Assembly (NCBI RefSeq): GCF_014596915.1
Contig: NZ_JACVWU010000028.1
Location: forward strand, 47,500 to 111,499
Direction: 5' to 3'
Origin: Streptomyces sp. TRM68416
GTDB taxonomy: Bacteria > Actinomycetota > Actinomycetes > Streptomycetales > Streptomycetaceae
DNA length: 64,000 bases
Shown: positions 22,937-32,203 of the stretch, piece after piece
Layout of the letters: every line of letters begins with the position of its first letter
Numbering within the stretch: position 1 is the stretch's first letter
Made by a program: the position numbers and the translations under genes
Notes under the pieces: model-generated
Seen by the model: the letters and a program-made list of their open reading frames with translations, nothing else
What the model was told of the DNA's origin: nothing
Databases searched by the model: none

Positions 22937-25504
22937 GTGCTCAAGGCGACCCTGCGCAGCTTCCTGGCTCACAAGGGACGGCTGCTGCTCTCCGCTCTCG
23001 CCGTGATCCTGTCCGTGGCGTTCGTCGCGGGCAGCCTGATCTTCTCGGACACCGTCAGCCGCACCTTCGACCGACTGTTCGCCTCGACGGCCGCCGATGT
23101 CACAATCAGCCCCCGGGAGGATCTGGACGAGGCCGTGCCCAGCGGGTACACCGCCACCCTGCCGGCCTCGCTCGCGGAGCGGGTGGCCCGGGTGGACGGG
23201 GTCGCGGCCGCCCGCGCCGAGGTCGACGTGGAGACCCTCACCGTCGCCGACGAGGACAACGAGCCCGTGGGCCCGACGACCGGCGCCCCCACGGTCGGCG
23301 TGAACTGGAACCCGACCGAGCGCTCCTCCGTCGAGCTGACCTCCGGGCACGCTCCGGAGGGTGCGGGGCAGGTCCTGATCGACTCCGAGACGGCCGACCG
23401 CAGGGACGTGGCCATCGGGGACACGCTCAACGTCATCGCCGGGCCCGGCTCGTTCAAGGTCGAGGTCGTCGGCATCGTCACGTTCAAGACCACCAACCCC
23501 GGCGCCGCGCTGGTCTTCTTCGACACCCCGACCGCGCAGTCCCGGCTGCTGGGCGACCCCGACGGCGCGACCAGCATCTCCGTCGACGCGGCCGAGGGCG
23601 TCAGCGACGCGGAGCTCAAGCGGCGCGTGACCGCGGCGCTGGGCTCGGACACCTACGAGCTCCGGACCGCTGACGAGCAGGCCGAGTCGGACCTCGACGA
23701 GCTGGGCGGATTCCTCGACGTCATCAAGTACGTCATGCTCGGCTTCGCGGGCATCGCCACGCTCGTCGGCGTGTTCCTGATCGTCAACACGTTCTCGATG
23801 CTGATCGCCCAGCGCACCCGGGAGCTGGGCCTGCTGCGCGCCCTCGGCGCCGACCGCAGGCAGGTCCGCCGCTCGGTCCTCACCGAGGCGCTGCTGCTCG
23901 GCCTGGTCGGCTCCACGCTGGGCCTGGCCACGGGCGTCGGGCTCGCCGTCGGGCTCATCAAGCTGATGGGCCTGCTCGGCATGAACATCAGGTCCGCCGA
24001 CATGGTGATCGGCTGGGCCACCCCCGTCTCGGCCTACGTCGTCGGCGTCGGCGTCACCTTCGTGGCCGCGTATCTGCCCGCCCGGCGCGCGGCCGGTGTC
24101 TCGCCGATGGCGGCGCTCGCGGACGCCGAGATCGCCGGAATCGGCCGGCCGCTGCGCACCCGCGCGGTGGCGGGCTCGGTCGTCGGCGCTGCGGGCGCGG
24201 CGGCCCTGGTGGGCTGCGCCGTCTCGGACGACACGGCGACGTCCGCCTCCCTGCTGGGACTCGGCGTGGTCCTGACGCTCATCGCGACCGTGATCGCGGG
24301 CCCGCTGCTGGTGCGTCCCGTGATCCGGGTCCTGGGTGCGGCCTTCCCGGCGCTGTTCGGCTCGGTCGGCCGGATGAGCCAGCGCAACGCGCTGCGCAAC
24401 CCCCGGCGGACCGGGGCCACCGCGGCCGCCCTGATGGTCGGGCTGGCGCTGGTCGGCGGGATGTCGGTGGCGAGCGCCTCGATGACGGAGTCCTTCGACA
24501 AGCAGATCGACGACACCCTCGGCGCCGACTTCGTCGTGCAGAACACCAACTTCCTGGCCTTCCCCGAGGAGGTCACCGAGCGGGTGCGCGACACCGAGGG
24601 CGTGGGGCTGGTCGTGCGCTCGCGGTTCACGCCGATCGCGGCGACCCTCCCGGACGGCGACCGCGTCGAGACGACCGCCGCGGCCTACGACCCCCAGCTC
24701 GACGACGTCGCCAACATCACGTACGCGCAAGGCGGCTCGGCCGACGCCCTGGCCGAGGGGCAGATGGCGATGGACCGGGAGTTCGCCGAGGACCACGGGG
24801 TCCGGGTGGGCAGCACGATCCCGGTCGAGTTCCAGGGCGGGCGCAAGACCGAACTCACCGTCGGCGCACTGACCGACCAGGAGGGGGCCGACGGCTTCGG
24901 CACCCAGGGCGGCATGTACTTCGGCATGGTCACGCTGGAGCAGTACGCGCCGGGCGGCCAGGAGTCCGCGCTGTACGTCAACGCGGCCTCGGGCACCGGC
25001 GCCGACGAGCTGCGCGCGAGCCTGGAGCGGACCCTGGACCCGTACCCCCAGGTCCAGGTCCGGGACCTGGCCGACTACAAGGAGCTGGTGCGCAACCAGA
25101 TCGCCGTGCTGCTGTACCTGGTGTACGCGCTCCTCGGCCTCGCGATCATCATCGCGGTGCTGGGCGTGGTCAACACGCTCGCCCTGTCGGTGGTGGAGCG
25201 GACCCGGGAGATCGGGCTGCTGCGGGCCATCGGCCTCTCCCGGGTCCAGCTGCGCCGGATGATCCGGCTGGAGTCGGTGGTGATCGCGGTGTTCGGTGCC
25301 GTACTGGGGCTCGGTCTCGGCCTCGTGTGGGGCGTGTGCATCCAGCGGGTCCTGGCACTGCAGGGCATGACGGAGCTGGCGATCCCGTGGGGCACCATCG
25401 TCGCGGTGGTGGTCGGCTCGGCGGTGGTGGGCATCGTGGCGGCCCTGCTGCCCGCGCTGCGCGCCTCCCGGATGAACGTGCTGGCGGCCATCGCGCACGA
25501 GTGA
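22937..25504 (+). CDS. FtsX-family ABC permease
   Basis: An 855-residue permease with two FtsX units. It has an N-terminal helix, a MacB-like periplasmic domain, and three helices (about 255-400). A second long extracytoplasmic domain (about 500-700) follows, and three final helices (NQIAVLLYLVYALLG..., VVGIVAALLPALRASR). Such transporters in Gram-positives act as mechanotransmitters or export lipids or peptides. The start is GTG, 4 bp after the ATPase stop. There is no adjacent two-component system, so substrate and inducer are unknown. Confidence 0.95.
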   Translation: MLKATLRSFLAHKGRLLLSALAVILSVAFVAGSLIFSDTVSRTFDRLFASTAADVTISPREDLDEAVPSGYTATLPASLAERVARVDGVAAARAEVDVETLTVADEDNEPVGPTTGAPTVGVNWNPTERSSVELTSGHAPEGAGQVLIDSETADRRDVAIGDTLNVIAGPGSFKVEVVGIVTFKTTNPGAALVFFDTPTAQSRLLGDPDGATSISVDAAEGVSDAELKRRVTAALGSDTYELRTADEQAESDLDELGGFLDVIKYVMLGFAGIATLVGVFLIVNTFSMLIAQRTRELGLLRALGADRRQVRRSVLTEALLLGLVGSTLGLATGVGLAVGLIKLMGLLGMNIRSADMVIGWATPVSAYVVGVGVTFVAAYLPARRAAGVSPMAALADAEIAGIGRPLRTRAVAGSVVGAAGAAALVGCAVSDDTATSASLLGLGVVLTLIATVIAGPLLVRPVIRVLGAAFPALFGSVGRMSQRNALRNPRRTGATAAALMVGLALVGGMSVASASMTESFDKQIDDTLGADFVVQNTNFLAFPEEVTERVRDTEGVGLVVRSRFTPIAATLPDGDRVETTAAAYDPQLDDVANITYAQGGSADALAEGQMAMDREFAEDHGVRVGSTIPVEFQGGRKTELTVGALTDQEGADGFGTQGGMYFGMVTLEQYAPGGQESALYVNAASGTGADELRASLERTLDPYPQVQVRDLADYKELVRNQIAVLLYLVYALLGLAIIIAVLGVVNTLALSVVERTREIGLLRAIGLSRVQLRRMIRLESVVIAVFGAVLGLGLGLVWGVCIQRVLALQGMTELAIPWGTIVAVVVGSAVVGIVAALLPALRASRMNVLAAIAHE

Positions 25505-25568
25505 GGGAGCGGTGTCCACATATCGGAATTCCGGTTGCCGTACGCAGGGCGCGTGATGGGATCACCCC

Positions 25569-26030
25569 ATGATCGATCTGCGCATACGGGCCGCCGGCCC
25601 CGAGGACCTCGACGCCGTACTGGCCTTCTGGAAGACGGCCGCCGAGGGGACGAGCATCAGCGACGACCGGGCCGGCGTGGAGCGGCTGGTCGCCCGCGAC
25701 CCGGAGGCGCTGATCCTGGCCACCGGGGTCCCCCCGGTCGAGCGCGGCCGGGAGCGGGGCAGCGACGGAGAGCTGGTCGGCACGGTGATCGCGGGCTTCG
25801 ACGGCTGGCGCTGCCACCTCTACCGGCTAGCGGTCCACCCCGACCATCGCCGCCAGGGCATCGGCTCGGCCCTGCTCGCCGCGGCCGAGGAGCGCTTCGT
25901 ACGGCTCGGCGGGCGGCGCGGGGACGCGATGGTGCTCCAGAGCAACGAGCGCGCGCACCACGCATGGCGCGCGGCGGGCTACGCGCCCGAGGAGCGCTGG
26001 CGGCGCTGGGTGAAGCCCCTCACCGAGTGA
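25569..26030 (+). CDS. GNAT family N-acetyltransferase
   Basis: A 153-residue acetyltransferase. The acetyl-CoA motif is RLAVHPDHRRQGIGSALLAAAEERF, shown here in two parts: HPDHRRQGIG and ALLAAAEERF. It ends with YAPEERWRRWVKPL. Acceptor substrate is unknown. It stands alone between the ABC permease and the CNNM pair. Confidence 0.9.
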   Translation: MIDLRIRAAGPEDLDAVLAFWKTAAEGTSISDDRAGVERLVARDPEALILATGVPPVERGRERGSDGELVGTVIAGFDGWRCHLYRLAVHPDHRRQGIGSALLAAAEERFVRLGGRRGDAMVLQSNERAHHAWRAAGYAPEERWRRWVKPLTE

Positions 26031-26176
26031 TCCCCTTTGCTCTTCCTTTACCATTGGGGGATCGTTCGGGTCCCTCGATGAAAGGTGTGTGAGCGTCCGC
26101 CCATGGGCGAGCCTCCCAGTACGCGACATCGCGCGTTCCTTGCCACCCTGTCCGACCATGGGACGGAGGTGACCCG

Positions 26177-27523
26177 ATGACCGAAGTGCTCCTGCTGCTG
26201 GTGGCGATTCTGCTCTCCCTGGCCTGTGGCGCCTTCGTCGCCGCCGAGTTCTCGCTGACCACGGTCGAGCGCGGCGAGCTCGAACAGGCCGTGGAGCGCG
26301 GCGAGCGGGGGGCCTCCGGCGCCCTGAAGGCCGTACGGAATCTGACGTTCCAGCTTTCCGGCGCGCAGCTCGGCATCACGGTCACCAACCTGGTGGTCGG
26401 CATGCTCGCCGAACCGTCCGTCGCGCGGCTGCTCGCGGGCCCGCTGGAGTCCCTCGGCGCCTCCAGGACCACGGCGAGCTCGGTCGCCCTGGTGATCGGC
26501 ACCGCCCTGTCCACGGTGGTCCTGATGGTCGTCGGCGAGCTGGTGCCGAAGAACTGGGCGATCTCCTCGCCGCTGGCCGTGGCCAAGCGGGTGGGCAACG
26601 CACAGCGGTGGTTCAGCGCCGCCTTCCGCCCCTTCATCACGCATCTGAACAACACGGCCAACCACATCGTGCGCCGCTTCGGCCTGGAACCCGCCGAGGA
26701 GCTGGCCTCCGCGCGAGGGCCGCAGGAACTGGCGGCCCTCGCCCGGCACTCCGCCAGGGAGGGCGCGCTGGAGGCGGACACCGCCGAACTGTTCGTACGG
26801 ACCCTGAACCTCGCGGACCTGACGGCGGAGAACGTGATGACGCCGCGCGTGCAGGTCATCGCCCTGGACGCGCAGGCGACCTGCGAGGACGTGGCGAACG
26901 TGACGCGCGCGACCGGGCTGTCCCGGTTCCCGGTCTACCGCGGCACCCTCGACGAGGTGGTGGGCACCGCCCACATCAAGGACGTCCTGGCCGTCCCCGC
27001 CGAGCGCCGGTCGCGGGTCTCCGTCTCCGAGATGATGCGCGAGCCGCTGCTCGTCCCGGAGACCCTCACCGTCGACCGGCTGCTGGACCGGCTCTCCGGA
27101 AAGCGCACGATGGCCGTCGTGATCGACGAGTACGGCGGCACGGCGGGCGTGGCCACGCTGGAGGACATCGTCGAGGAGGTCGTCGGCGAGGTGCGGGACG
27201 AGCACGATCCGCACGAGACGCCCGACCTGGCCCCCGCCGGCCGCGACGACACCGGCCGGACCCTGTACTCGGCCGACGGCTCCGCCCGTATCGACCAGCT
27301 CGCGCGCGTGGGGCTCCGGGCGCCGGAGGGGCCGTACGAGACGCTGGCCGGTCTGGTGGCCACCGAGCTCGGCCGCATACCCGAGGTGGGCGACACCGTC
27401 CGGGTCGCCGGGTGGCAGCTGGACGTCACGGACGCCTCGGGCCGCCGGGCCGCGCGCGTGCTGATGCACGAGCCCCCGGCCCTCGTGTCCGAGGCCGCCG
27501 ACGACAAGGAGGAGAAGCTGTGA
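26177..27523 (+). CDS. CNNM/HlyC-CorC membrane protein, first of a pair
   Basis: 448 residues: an N-terminal DUF21 (CNNM) membrane domain with about four helices and GELVPKNWAI, then two CBS domains (VMTPRVQVIAL..., IDEYGGTAGVATLEDIVEEVVG) and a C-terminal CorC/HlyC domain. Family members are Mg2+/Co2+ exporters or regulators, long annotated as hemolysins. The start has GGAGGTG upstream. Its stop overlaps the next gene as GTGA, so the two paralogues are translationally coupled and may form a heterodimer. Confidence 0.93.
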   Translation: MTEVLLLLVAILLSLACGAFVAAEFSLTTVERGELEQAVERGERGASGALKAVRNLTFQLSGAQLGITVTNLVVGMLAEPSVARLLAGPLESLGASRTTASSVALVIGTALSTVVLMVVGELVPKNWAISSPLAVAKRVGNAQRWFSAAFRPFITHLNNTANHIVRRFGLEPAEELASARGPQELAALARHSAREGALEADTAELFVRTLNLADLTAENVMTPRVQVIALDAQATCEDVANVTRATGLSRFPVYRGTLDEVVGTAHIKDVLAVPAERRSRVSVSEMMREPLLVPETLTVDRLLDRLSGKRTMAVVIDEYGGTAGVATLEDIVEEVVGEVRDEHDPHETPDLAPAGRDDTGRTLYSADGSARIDQLARVGLRAPEGPYETLAGLVATELGRIPEVGDTVRVAGWQLDVTDASGRRAARVLMHEPPALVSEAADDKEEKL

Positions 27524-28533
27524 CCGCGATCCAATTGCTGATCGGTCTGGCGACCCTCGTCGTCAACGCCTTCTTCGTGGGCGCCGAGTTCGCGCTTATC
27601 TCGGTGCGCCGCAGCCAGATCGAGCCGTACGCCGAGCAGGGCGACCGGCGCGCCAAGAGCGTGCTGTGGGGCCTGCAGCACGTGTCCGCGCTGATGGCCG
27701 CGGCCCAGCTCGGCATCACCCTGTGCACGCTGATCCTGGGCATCGTCGCCGAACCGGCGATCGCGCATCTGCTGGAACCGGTGTTCCACGCCGTCGGCGT
27801 GCCGTCGGGCGCGGGGCACGCGGTGTCCTTCGTGATCGCGCTGACCCTGGCCACGTATCTGCACATGCTCCTCGGCGAGATGGTGCCCAAGAACATCGCG
27901 CTCGCCGAGCCGGTGCGCAGCGCGCTGCTGCTCGGCCCGCCGCTGGTCGCGCTCTCCCGGGGCCTGCGCCCGGTGATCTTCACCATCAACGCGTTCGCGA
28001 ACACGCTGCTGAAGCTGATGCGCGTGGAGACCAAGGACGAGGTCACCGCCACCTTCTCGGACGCCGAGCTGGCACGGCTCGTACGGGACTCCGGGGAGGC
28101 GGGCCTGATCGACGAGCGGGCCCGCGAGCGGCTGCACGACGCGCTGGAGCTGGGACGCAGGCCCGTGCGCGACGTGGTGCTCCCGCTGGAACGCGTCGTC
28201 TACGCGCGCGTGGGCGTCACTCCGGAGCAGTTGGAGGGCCTGGCGGCCGAGTCCGGGTTCTCCCGCTTCCCGGTGGTGGACGAGGGGCGCCGCATCGTCG
28301 GCTACCTCCATGTGAAGGACGCCCTGGACGCCTCCCCGAAGGACCTGCCGTTCCGGGTGCCGGACATGCGGCCCATCGCACGCGTGCGGGAGAGCACGCC
28401 GCTGGACGACGTACTCACCGCCATGCGCGGCAGCCGCACGCACCTGGCGGCCGTGCTCGGGGGCGACGGGCGGCTGTCCGGGCTGGTGACGATGGAGGAC
28501 GTGCTGCGGGAGCTGTTCGGGCGACGGGTTTGA
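27520..28533 (+). CDS. CNNM/CBS membrane protein, second of a pair
   Basis: 337 residues with the same DUF21 (GAEFALISVRRSQIE, GEMVPKNIALAEP) and CBS pair (VVLPLERVVYAR, VTMEDVLRELFG) as its neighbour. It lacks the C-terminal CorC domain and is therefore shorter. The GTG start at 27520 overlaps the preceding stop. The coupled long-short pair suggests a heteromeric transporter. Confidence 0.93.
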   Translation: MTAIQLLIGLATLVVNAFFVGAEFALISVRRSQIEPYAEQGDRRAKSVLWGLQHVSALMAAAQLGITLCTLILGIVAEPAIAHLLEPVFHAVGVPSGAGHAVSFVIALTLATYLHMLLGEMVPKNIALAEPVRSALLLGPPLVALSRGLRPVIFTINAFANTLLKLMRVETKDEVTATFSDAELARLVRDSGEAGLIDERARERLHDALELGRRPVRDVVLPLERVVYARVGVTPEQLEGLAAESGFSRFPVVDEGRRIVGYLHVKDALDASPKDLPFRVPDMRPIARVRESTPLDDVLTAMRGSRTHLAAVLGGDGRLSGLVTMEDVLRELFGRRV

Positions 28534-28552
28534 CGGGAGCTGGTCCTCGGGG

Positions 28553-28795
28553 CGACGGGTCGGCGGGACGGGGCGGGGTGGTTCCCTGGAGACCGGCCGG
28601 CGGGACGGCGTGGGGTGGTTCCCGGGTGACCGGCCGGCGCGTGGGCCACAGGTTCGCGCCTGGGTAACCGGCCGGCGGGGTGCGCGAGGCCGTTCCCGGG
28701 TGACCGGCCGGCGCGTGGGACGCAGGCCGGCGGCTGGGCAACCGGTCGGCGCCGGTGGCGCGGGCTGGCTCCCGAGGCGACCGACCGGCGGGTAT
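28553..28795. repeat. Tandem repeat of about 37 bp
   Basis: ACCGGCCGGCG or close variants recur at 28555, 28592, 28629, 28667, 28703, 28741 and about 28780, a regular 36-39 bp step. Copies share GGCCGGCG, a GTGGG-like middle and TTCCCGGGTG. The period is not a multiple of three, so no protein repeat is implied. It fills the gap between the CNNM pair and the GDSL gene, which otherwise holds no gene. Confidence 0.8.
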
Positions 28796-28822
28796 GCGCC
28801 TCGGGATACCATGTGCTCCGCC

Positions 28823-29599
28823 ATGCACACGAACCCCTCACACACCAGCCTGGTCGCCGTCGGCGACTCCTTCACCGAAGGCATGTCGGACCTGCTCCCG
28901 GACGGTTCCTACCGGGGCTGGGCCGATGTTCTCGCCGGGCGGATGGCCGCCCGTACGCCCGGTTTCCGGTACGCCAACCTCGCGGTGCGCGGGAAGCTGA
29001 TCGGCCAGATCGTCGAGGAGCAGATCGAGGTGGCGGCGGCCATGCAGGCCGACGTGGTCACCCTCGTCGGCGGTCTCAACGACACCCTGCGGCCCAAGTG
29101 CGACATGGGCCGGGTGCGCCGGCTGCTGGAGGAGGCCGTGGAACGGCTGGCCCCCGCGTGCAAGCAGCTCGTGCTGATGCGCAGCCCCGGCCGCCAGGGC
29201 CCCGTGCTGGAGCGGTTCCGGCCGCGCATGGAGGAACTGTTCGCCTGCGTCGACGAGCTGGCCGCGCGGCACGGCGCGCTGGTCGTCGACCTGTACGGCG
29301 CCCCCTCGCTCGCCGACCCGCGCATGTGGGACGTCGACCGGCTGCACCTGACCCCCGAGGGCCACCGCCGGGTCGCCGAGGCGGTGTGGCAGACCCTCGG
29401 CTACGAGCCCGAGGACCCCGAGTGGCGCACACCGCTGCCGGCCTCCCCGCCGCCGGGCTGGGTCGCGCGGCGGGTCGCGGACGCCCGGTTCGCCCGGCAG
29501 CACCTGCTGCCCTGGATCGGCCGCCGCCTGACCGGCCGCTCCTCGGGCGACGGCCTCCCGGCGAAGCGGCCGGACCTCCTGCCGTACGAGCCCCAGTGA
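28823..29599 (+). CDS. SGNH/GDSL hydrolase family protein
   Basis: 258 residues beginning in the SGNH fold: block I is VAVGDSFTEGMSD with the nucleophile Ser, block III VGGLNDTL supplies Gly/Asn, and block V DVDRLHLTPEGH supplies Asp and His. No signal peptide is seen, so it acts inside the cell, probably as an esterase. ATG 28823 is used; ATG 28811 (MCSAMHTN) is possible. Neither has a good ribosome binding site, so the message may have a very short leader. Confidence 0.9.
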   Translation: MHTNPSHTSLVAVGDSFTEGMSDLLPDGSYRGWADVLAGRMAARTPGFRYANLAVRGKLIGQIVEEQIEVAAAMQADVVTLVGGLNDTLRPKCDMGRVRRLLEEAVERLAPACKQLVLMRSPGRQGPVLERFRPRMEELFACVDELAARHGALVVDLYGAPSLADPRMWDVDRLHLTPEGHRRVAEAVWQTLGYEPEDPEWRTPLPASPPPGWVARRVADARFARQHLLPWIGRRLTGRSSGDGLPAKRPDLLPYEPQ

Positions 29600-29702
29600 C
29601 CTGCGCCCCGTAGGGCCGGCGGCCTCCGTACGAGCCCCCGTGACCTGCGTCTCGTAGGTTCCGCCGAACACACCCATGGCACTGGCCTGCACAAACCGCC
29701 AG

Positions 29703-29708
29703 TAGAAT
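29703..29708 (+). promoter_or_regulatory. -10 box of purB, leaderless type
   Basis: TAGAAT ends eight bases before the GTG start of purB, which places transcription start at or next to the start codon. No Shine-Dalgarno sequence is present. The -35 is weak. Confidence 0.6.
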
Positions 29709-29716
29709 CTGGACAC

Positions 29717-31159
29717 GTGACTTCAGCGCCCGCCAAGCCCCGCATCCCGAACGTCCTCGCCGGACGCTACGCCTCCACCGAGCTCGCCACGCTCTGGTCG
29801 CCCGAGCAGAAGGTGAAGCTGGAGCGTCAGCTCTGGCTCGCCGTGCTGCGGGCCCAGAAGGACCTCGGGATCGAGGTGCCGGACGAGGCGCTCGCCGACT
29901 ACGAGCGTGTCCTCGACACCGTCGACCTGGTCTCCATCGCCGAGCGCGAGAAGGTCACGCGGCACGACGTGAAGGCGCGGATCGAGGAGTTCAACGACCT
30001 CGCCGGGCACGAGCACGTGCACAAGGGCATGACCTCCCGTGACCTGACCGAGAACGTCGAGCAGCTCCAGATCCGGCTCTCCCTGGAGCTGATGCGCGAC
30101 CGTACGGTGGCCGTGCTGGCGCGGCTGGGCAAGCTGGCCGGTGAGTACGGCGAGCTGGTCATGGCCGGCCGCTCCCACAACGTGGCCGCGCAGGCCACCA
30201 CCCTGGGCAAGCGCTTCGCGACCGCGACCGACGAGCTGCTGGTGGCGTACGGCCGGGTCGAGGAGCTGCTCGGCCGCTACCCGCTGCGCGGCATCAAGGG
30301 CCCGGTCGGCACCGCGCAGGACATGCTGGACCTGCTGGGCGGGGACGCCTCGAAGCTGGCGGACCTGGAGCACCGGATCGCGGCGCACCTCGGCTTCTCG
30401 AAGGCCTTCACCTCGGTCGGCCAGGTCTACCCGCGCTCCCTGGACTACGAGGTGGTCACCGCGCTGGTGCAGCTGGCGGCGGCTCCGTCCTCGCTGGCGA
30501 AGACGATCCGGCTGATGGCCGGGCACGAGCTGGTGACCGAGGGCTTCAAGCCGGGCCAGGTCGGCTCCTCCGCGATGCCGCACAAGATGAACACCCGCTC
30601 CTGCGAGCGCGTCAACGGCCTGATGGTCATCCTGCGCGGCTACGCGTCGATGACCGGCGAGCTGGCGGGCGACCAGTGGAACGAGGGCGACGTGTCCTGC
30701 TCGGTGGTGCGCCGGGTCGCGCTGCCGGACGCGTTCTTCGCGCTGGACGGTCTGCTGGAGACGTTCCTGACGGTCCTCGACGAGTTCGGTGCCTTCCCGG
30801 CGGTCGTCGCCCGGGAGCTGGACCGCTACCTGCCGTTCCTCGCCACCACCAAGGTGCTGATGGGCGCCGTGCGCGCGGGCGTGGGCCGTGAGGTCGCGCA
30901 CGAGGCGATCAAGGAGAACGCCGTCGCCTCCGCCCTCGCCATGCGCGAGCAGGGTGCCGAGCGCAACGAGCTGCTCGACAAGCTGGCCGCCGACGAGCGC
31001 ATTCCGCTCGACCGGACCCAGCTGGACGCGCTGATGGCCGACAAGCTGTCCTTCACCGGCGCCGCCGCCGACCAGGTGGCCGCCGTCGTCGGTCGCGTCG
31101 AGGAGATCGTCAAGCAGCACCCGGCGGCCGCGGGCTACACGCCCGGGGCGATCCTCTGA
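29717..31159 (+). CDS. purB: Adenylosuccinate lyase
   Basis: PurB catalyses two fumarate-releasing steps of purine synthesis (SAICAR to AICAR, adenylosuccinate to AMP). The 480-residue sequence is the aspartase/fumarase superfamily long form. It has HKGMTSRDLTENVEQ, AGRSHNVAAQATTLG, and the flexible catalytic loop GSSAMPHKMNTRSCERVNGL. The GTG start at 29717 follows a TAGAAT -10 with no ribosome binding site, suggesting a leaderless message. It stands apart from other pur genes, as is usual in Streptomyces. Confidence 0.97.
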   Translation: MTSAPAKPRIPNVLAGRYASTELATLWSPEQKVKLERQLWLAVLRAQKDLGIEVPDEALADYERVLDTVDLVSIAEREKVTRHDVKARIEEFNDLAGHEHVHKGMTSRDLTENVEQLQIRLSLELMRDRTVAVLARLGKLAGEYGELVMAGRSHNVAAQATTLGKRFATATDELLVAYGRVEELLGRYPLRGIKGPVGTAQDMLDLLGGDASKLADLEHRIAAHLGFSKAFTSVGQVYPRSLDYEVVTALVQLAAAPSSLAKTIRLMAGHELVTEGFKPGQVGSSAMPHKMNTRSCERVNGLMVILRGYASMTGELAGDQWNEGDVSCSVVRRVALPDAFFALDGLLETFLTVLDEFGAFPAVVARELDRYLPFLATTKVLMGAVRAGVGREVAHEAIKENAVASALAMREQGAERNELLDKLAADERIPLDRTQLDALMADKLSFTGAAADQVAAVVGRVEEIVKQHPAAAGYTPGAIL

Positions 31160-31172
31160 CTCACCGCACCCC

Positions 31173-31718
31173 ATGGCGCGTTTCACTCCCGAGGAGTTGG
31201 AGGCCGCCCGCGACCGTCTGGTACCGGACGTGGTCGCGGACGGCCTCCGCGTGCTGTTCTGCGGCATCAACCCCGGTCTGATGACCGCCGCCACCGGCCA
31301 CCACTTCGCCCGCCCGGGCAACCGCTTCTGGCCGGTGCTGCACCTCTCCGGATTCACACCGCGCCTGCTGAAGCCGTCGGAGCAGCAGGAGCTGCTGTCC
31401 TACGGGCTCGGCATCACGAACGTCGTGGCGCGGGCGACCGCCCGGGCCGACGAGCTGAGCGCCGAGGAGTACCGCGAGGGCGGGCGGCTGCTGGCCACGA
31501 AGGTGGCCCGGCTGCGGCCGCGCTGGCTGGCCGTGGTCGGGGTGACCGCGTACCGGGTGGCCTTCGACGACCGGAAGGCCCAGGTGGGTCCGCAGGAGCG
31601 GCTGATCGGGGACACGCGCGTGTGGGTCCTGCCGAACCCGAGCGGCCTGAACGCGCACTGGACGGCGGCGACGATGGCGGAGGAGTTCGGGCGGCTGCGG
31701 GTGGCGGCGGAGGCGTAG
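31173..31718 (+). CDS. mug: G/U mismatch-specific DNA glycosylase (Mug/TDG family)
   Basis: 181 residues. Motif 1 FCGINPGLMTAATGHHFA contains the catalytic Asn of the Mug/TDG group, and motif 2 is LPNPSGLNAHWT. The family removes uracil or thymine opposite guanine, useful in a GC-rich genome exposed to cytosine deamination. It starts 13 bp after purB, so the two are probably co-transcribed, and converges on a small hypothetical gene. Confidence 0.94.
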   Translation: MARFTPEELEAARDRLVPDVVADGLRVLFCGINPGLMTAATGHHFARPGNRFWPVLHLSGFTPRLLKPSEQQELLSYGLGITNVVARATARADELSAEEYREGGRLLATKVARLRPRWLAVVGVTAYRVAFDDRKAQVGPQERLIGDTRVWVLPNPSGLNAHWTAATMAEEFGRLRVAAEA

Positions 31719-31720
31719 GT

Positions 31721-32134
31721 TCACGGCGGGTCCGTCGTCGTGACGACCGCGAAGACCTGGGGCAAGGGCTCGGTGTCCCCGTCGAGGACCGTCATGGTGA
31801 CCCAGCGACCGGTGTCGGGGTCTTTCCAGGTGAGCAGTTCGGTCGCCAGGGCGCTGAGCATGGCCCAGGGCTCGGGTATCGGCTCACCGCGTGCGCTGCG
31901 CTCGACGAGCGTCACGGTGCCCCACCGCGACGGCTCTCCCCACCGCGCGGTCAACCGCTCGGCGATGGCTGCCTCGTAGGCATAGCAGTCGTCCGGACTC
32001 GGCCATTGACGCAGCCCTAACACGGCTTGGTGGTAGGGGCCTCCGCCCGTGTCCTCGTCCGTCCGGCCGTGCTGCAAGGGGTGGTCCCGTGCGCACAGCC
32101 GGTCGATCAGGGCCAGGTCGCTCGCGATGTCCAT
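31721..32134 (-). CDS. Hypothetical protein, about 137 aa
   Basis: A soluble acidic protein with no signal or membrane segment. The N-terminal part reads like a short helical domain (MDIASDLALIDRLCARDHPL). The C-terminal half has ERLTARWGEPSRWGTVTL and LTWKDPDTGRWVTMTVLDGD. I do not recognise the family. ATG 32134 is preferred; the frame also allows 32164. It is convergent with the glycosylase gene, 2 bp apart. Confidence 0.6.
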   Translation of the reverse strand: MDIASDLALIDRLCARDHPLQHGRTDEDTGGGPYHQAVLGLRQWPSPDDCYAYEAAIAERLTARWGEPSRWGTVTLVERSARGEPIPEPWAMLSALATELLTWKDPDTGRWVTMTVLDGDTEPLPQVFAVVTTTDPP

Positions 32135-32203
32135 GTGATCCAGTAAACCGGCCGCCACTGACAATTGGCGGAGCGTCAGGCGGGCGTCGGGCGGCCGGCG
32201 GGC

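Noticed and set aside
22757..25519. A 920-codon minus-strand open frame opposite the FtsX permease
   Set aside because: It is a shadow of the third-position GC bias, with His/Arg/Gln/Asp-rich sequence and no domain. The plus-strand permease explains the region.
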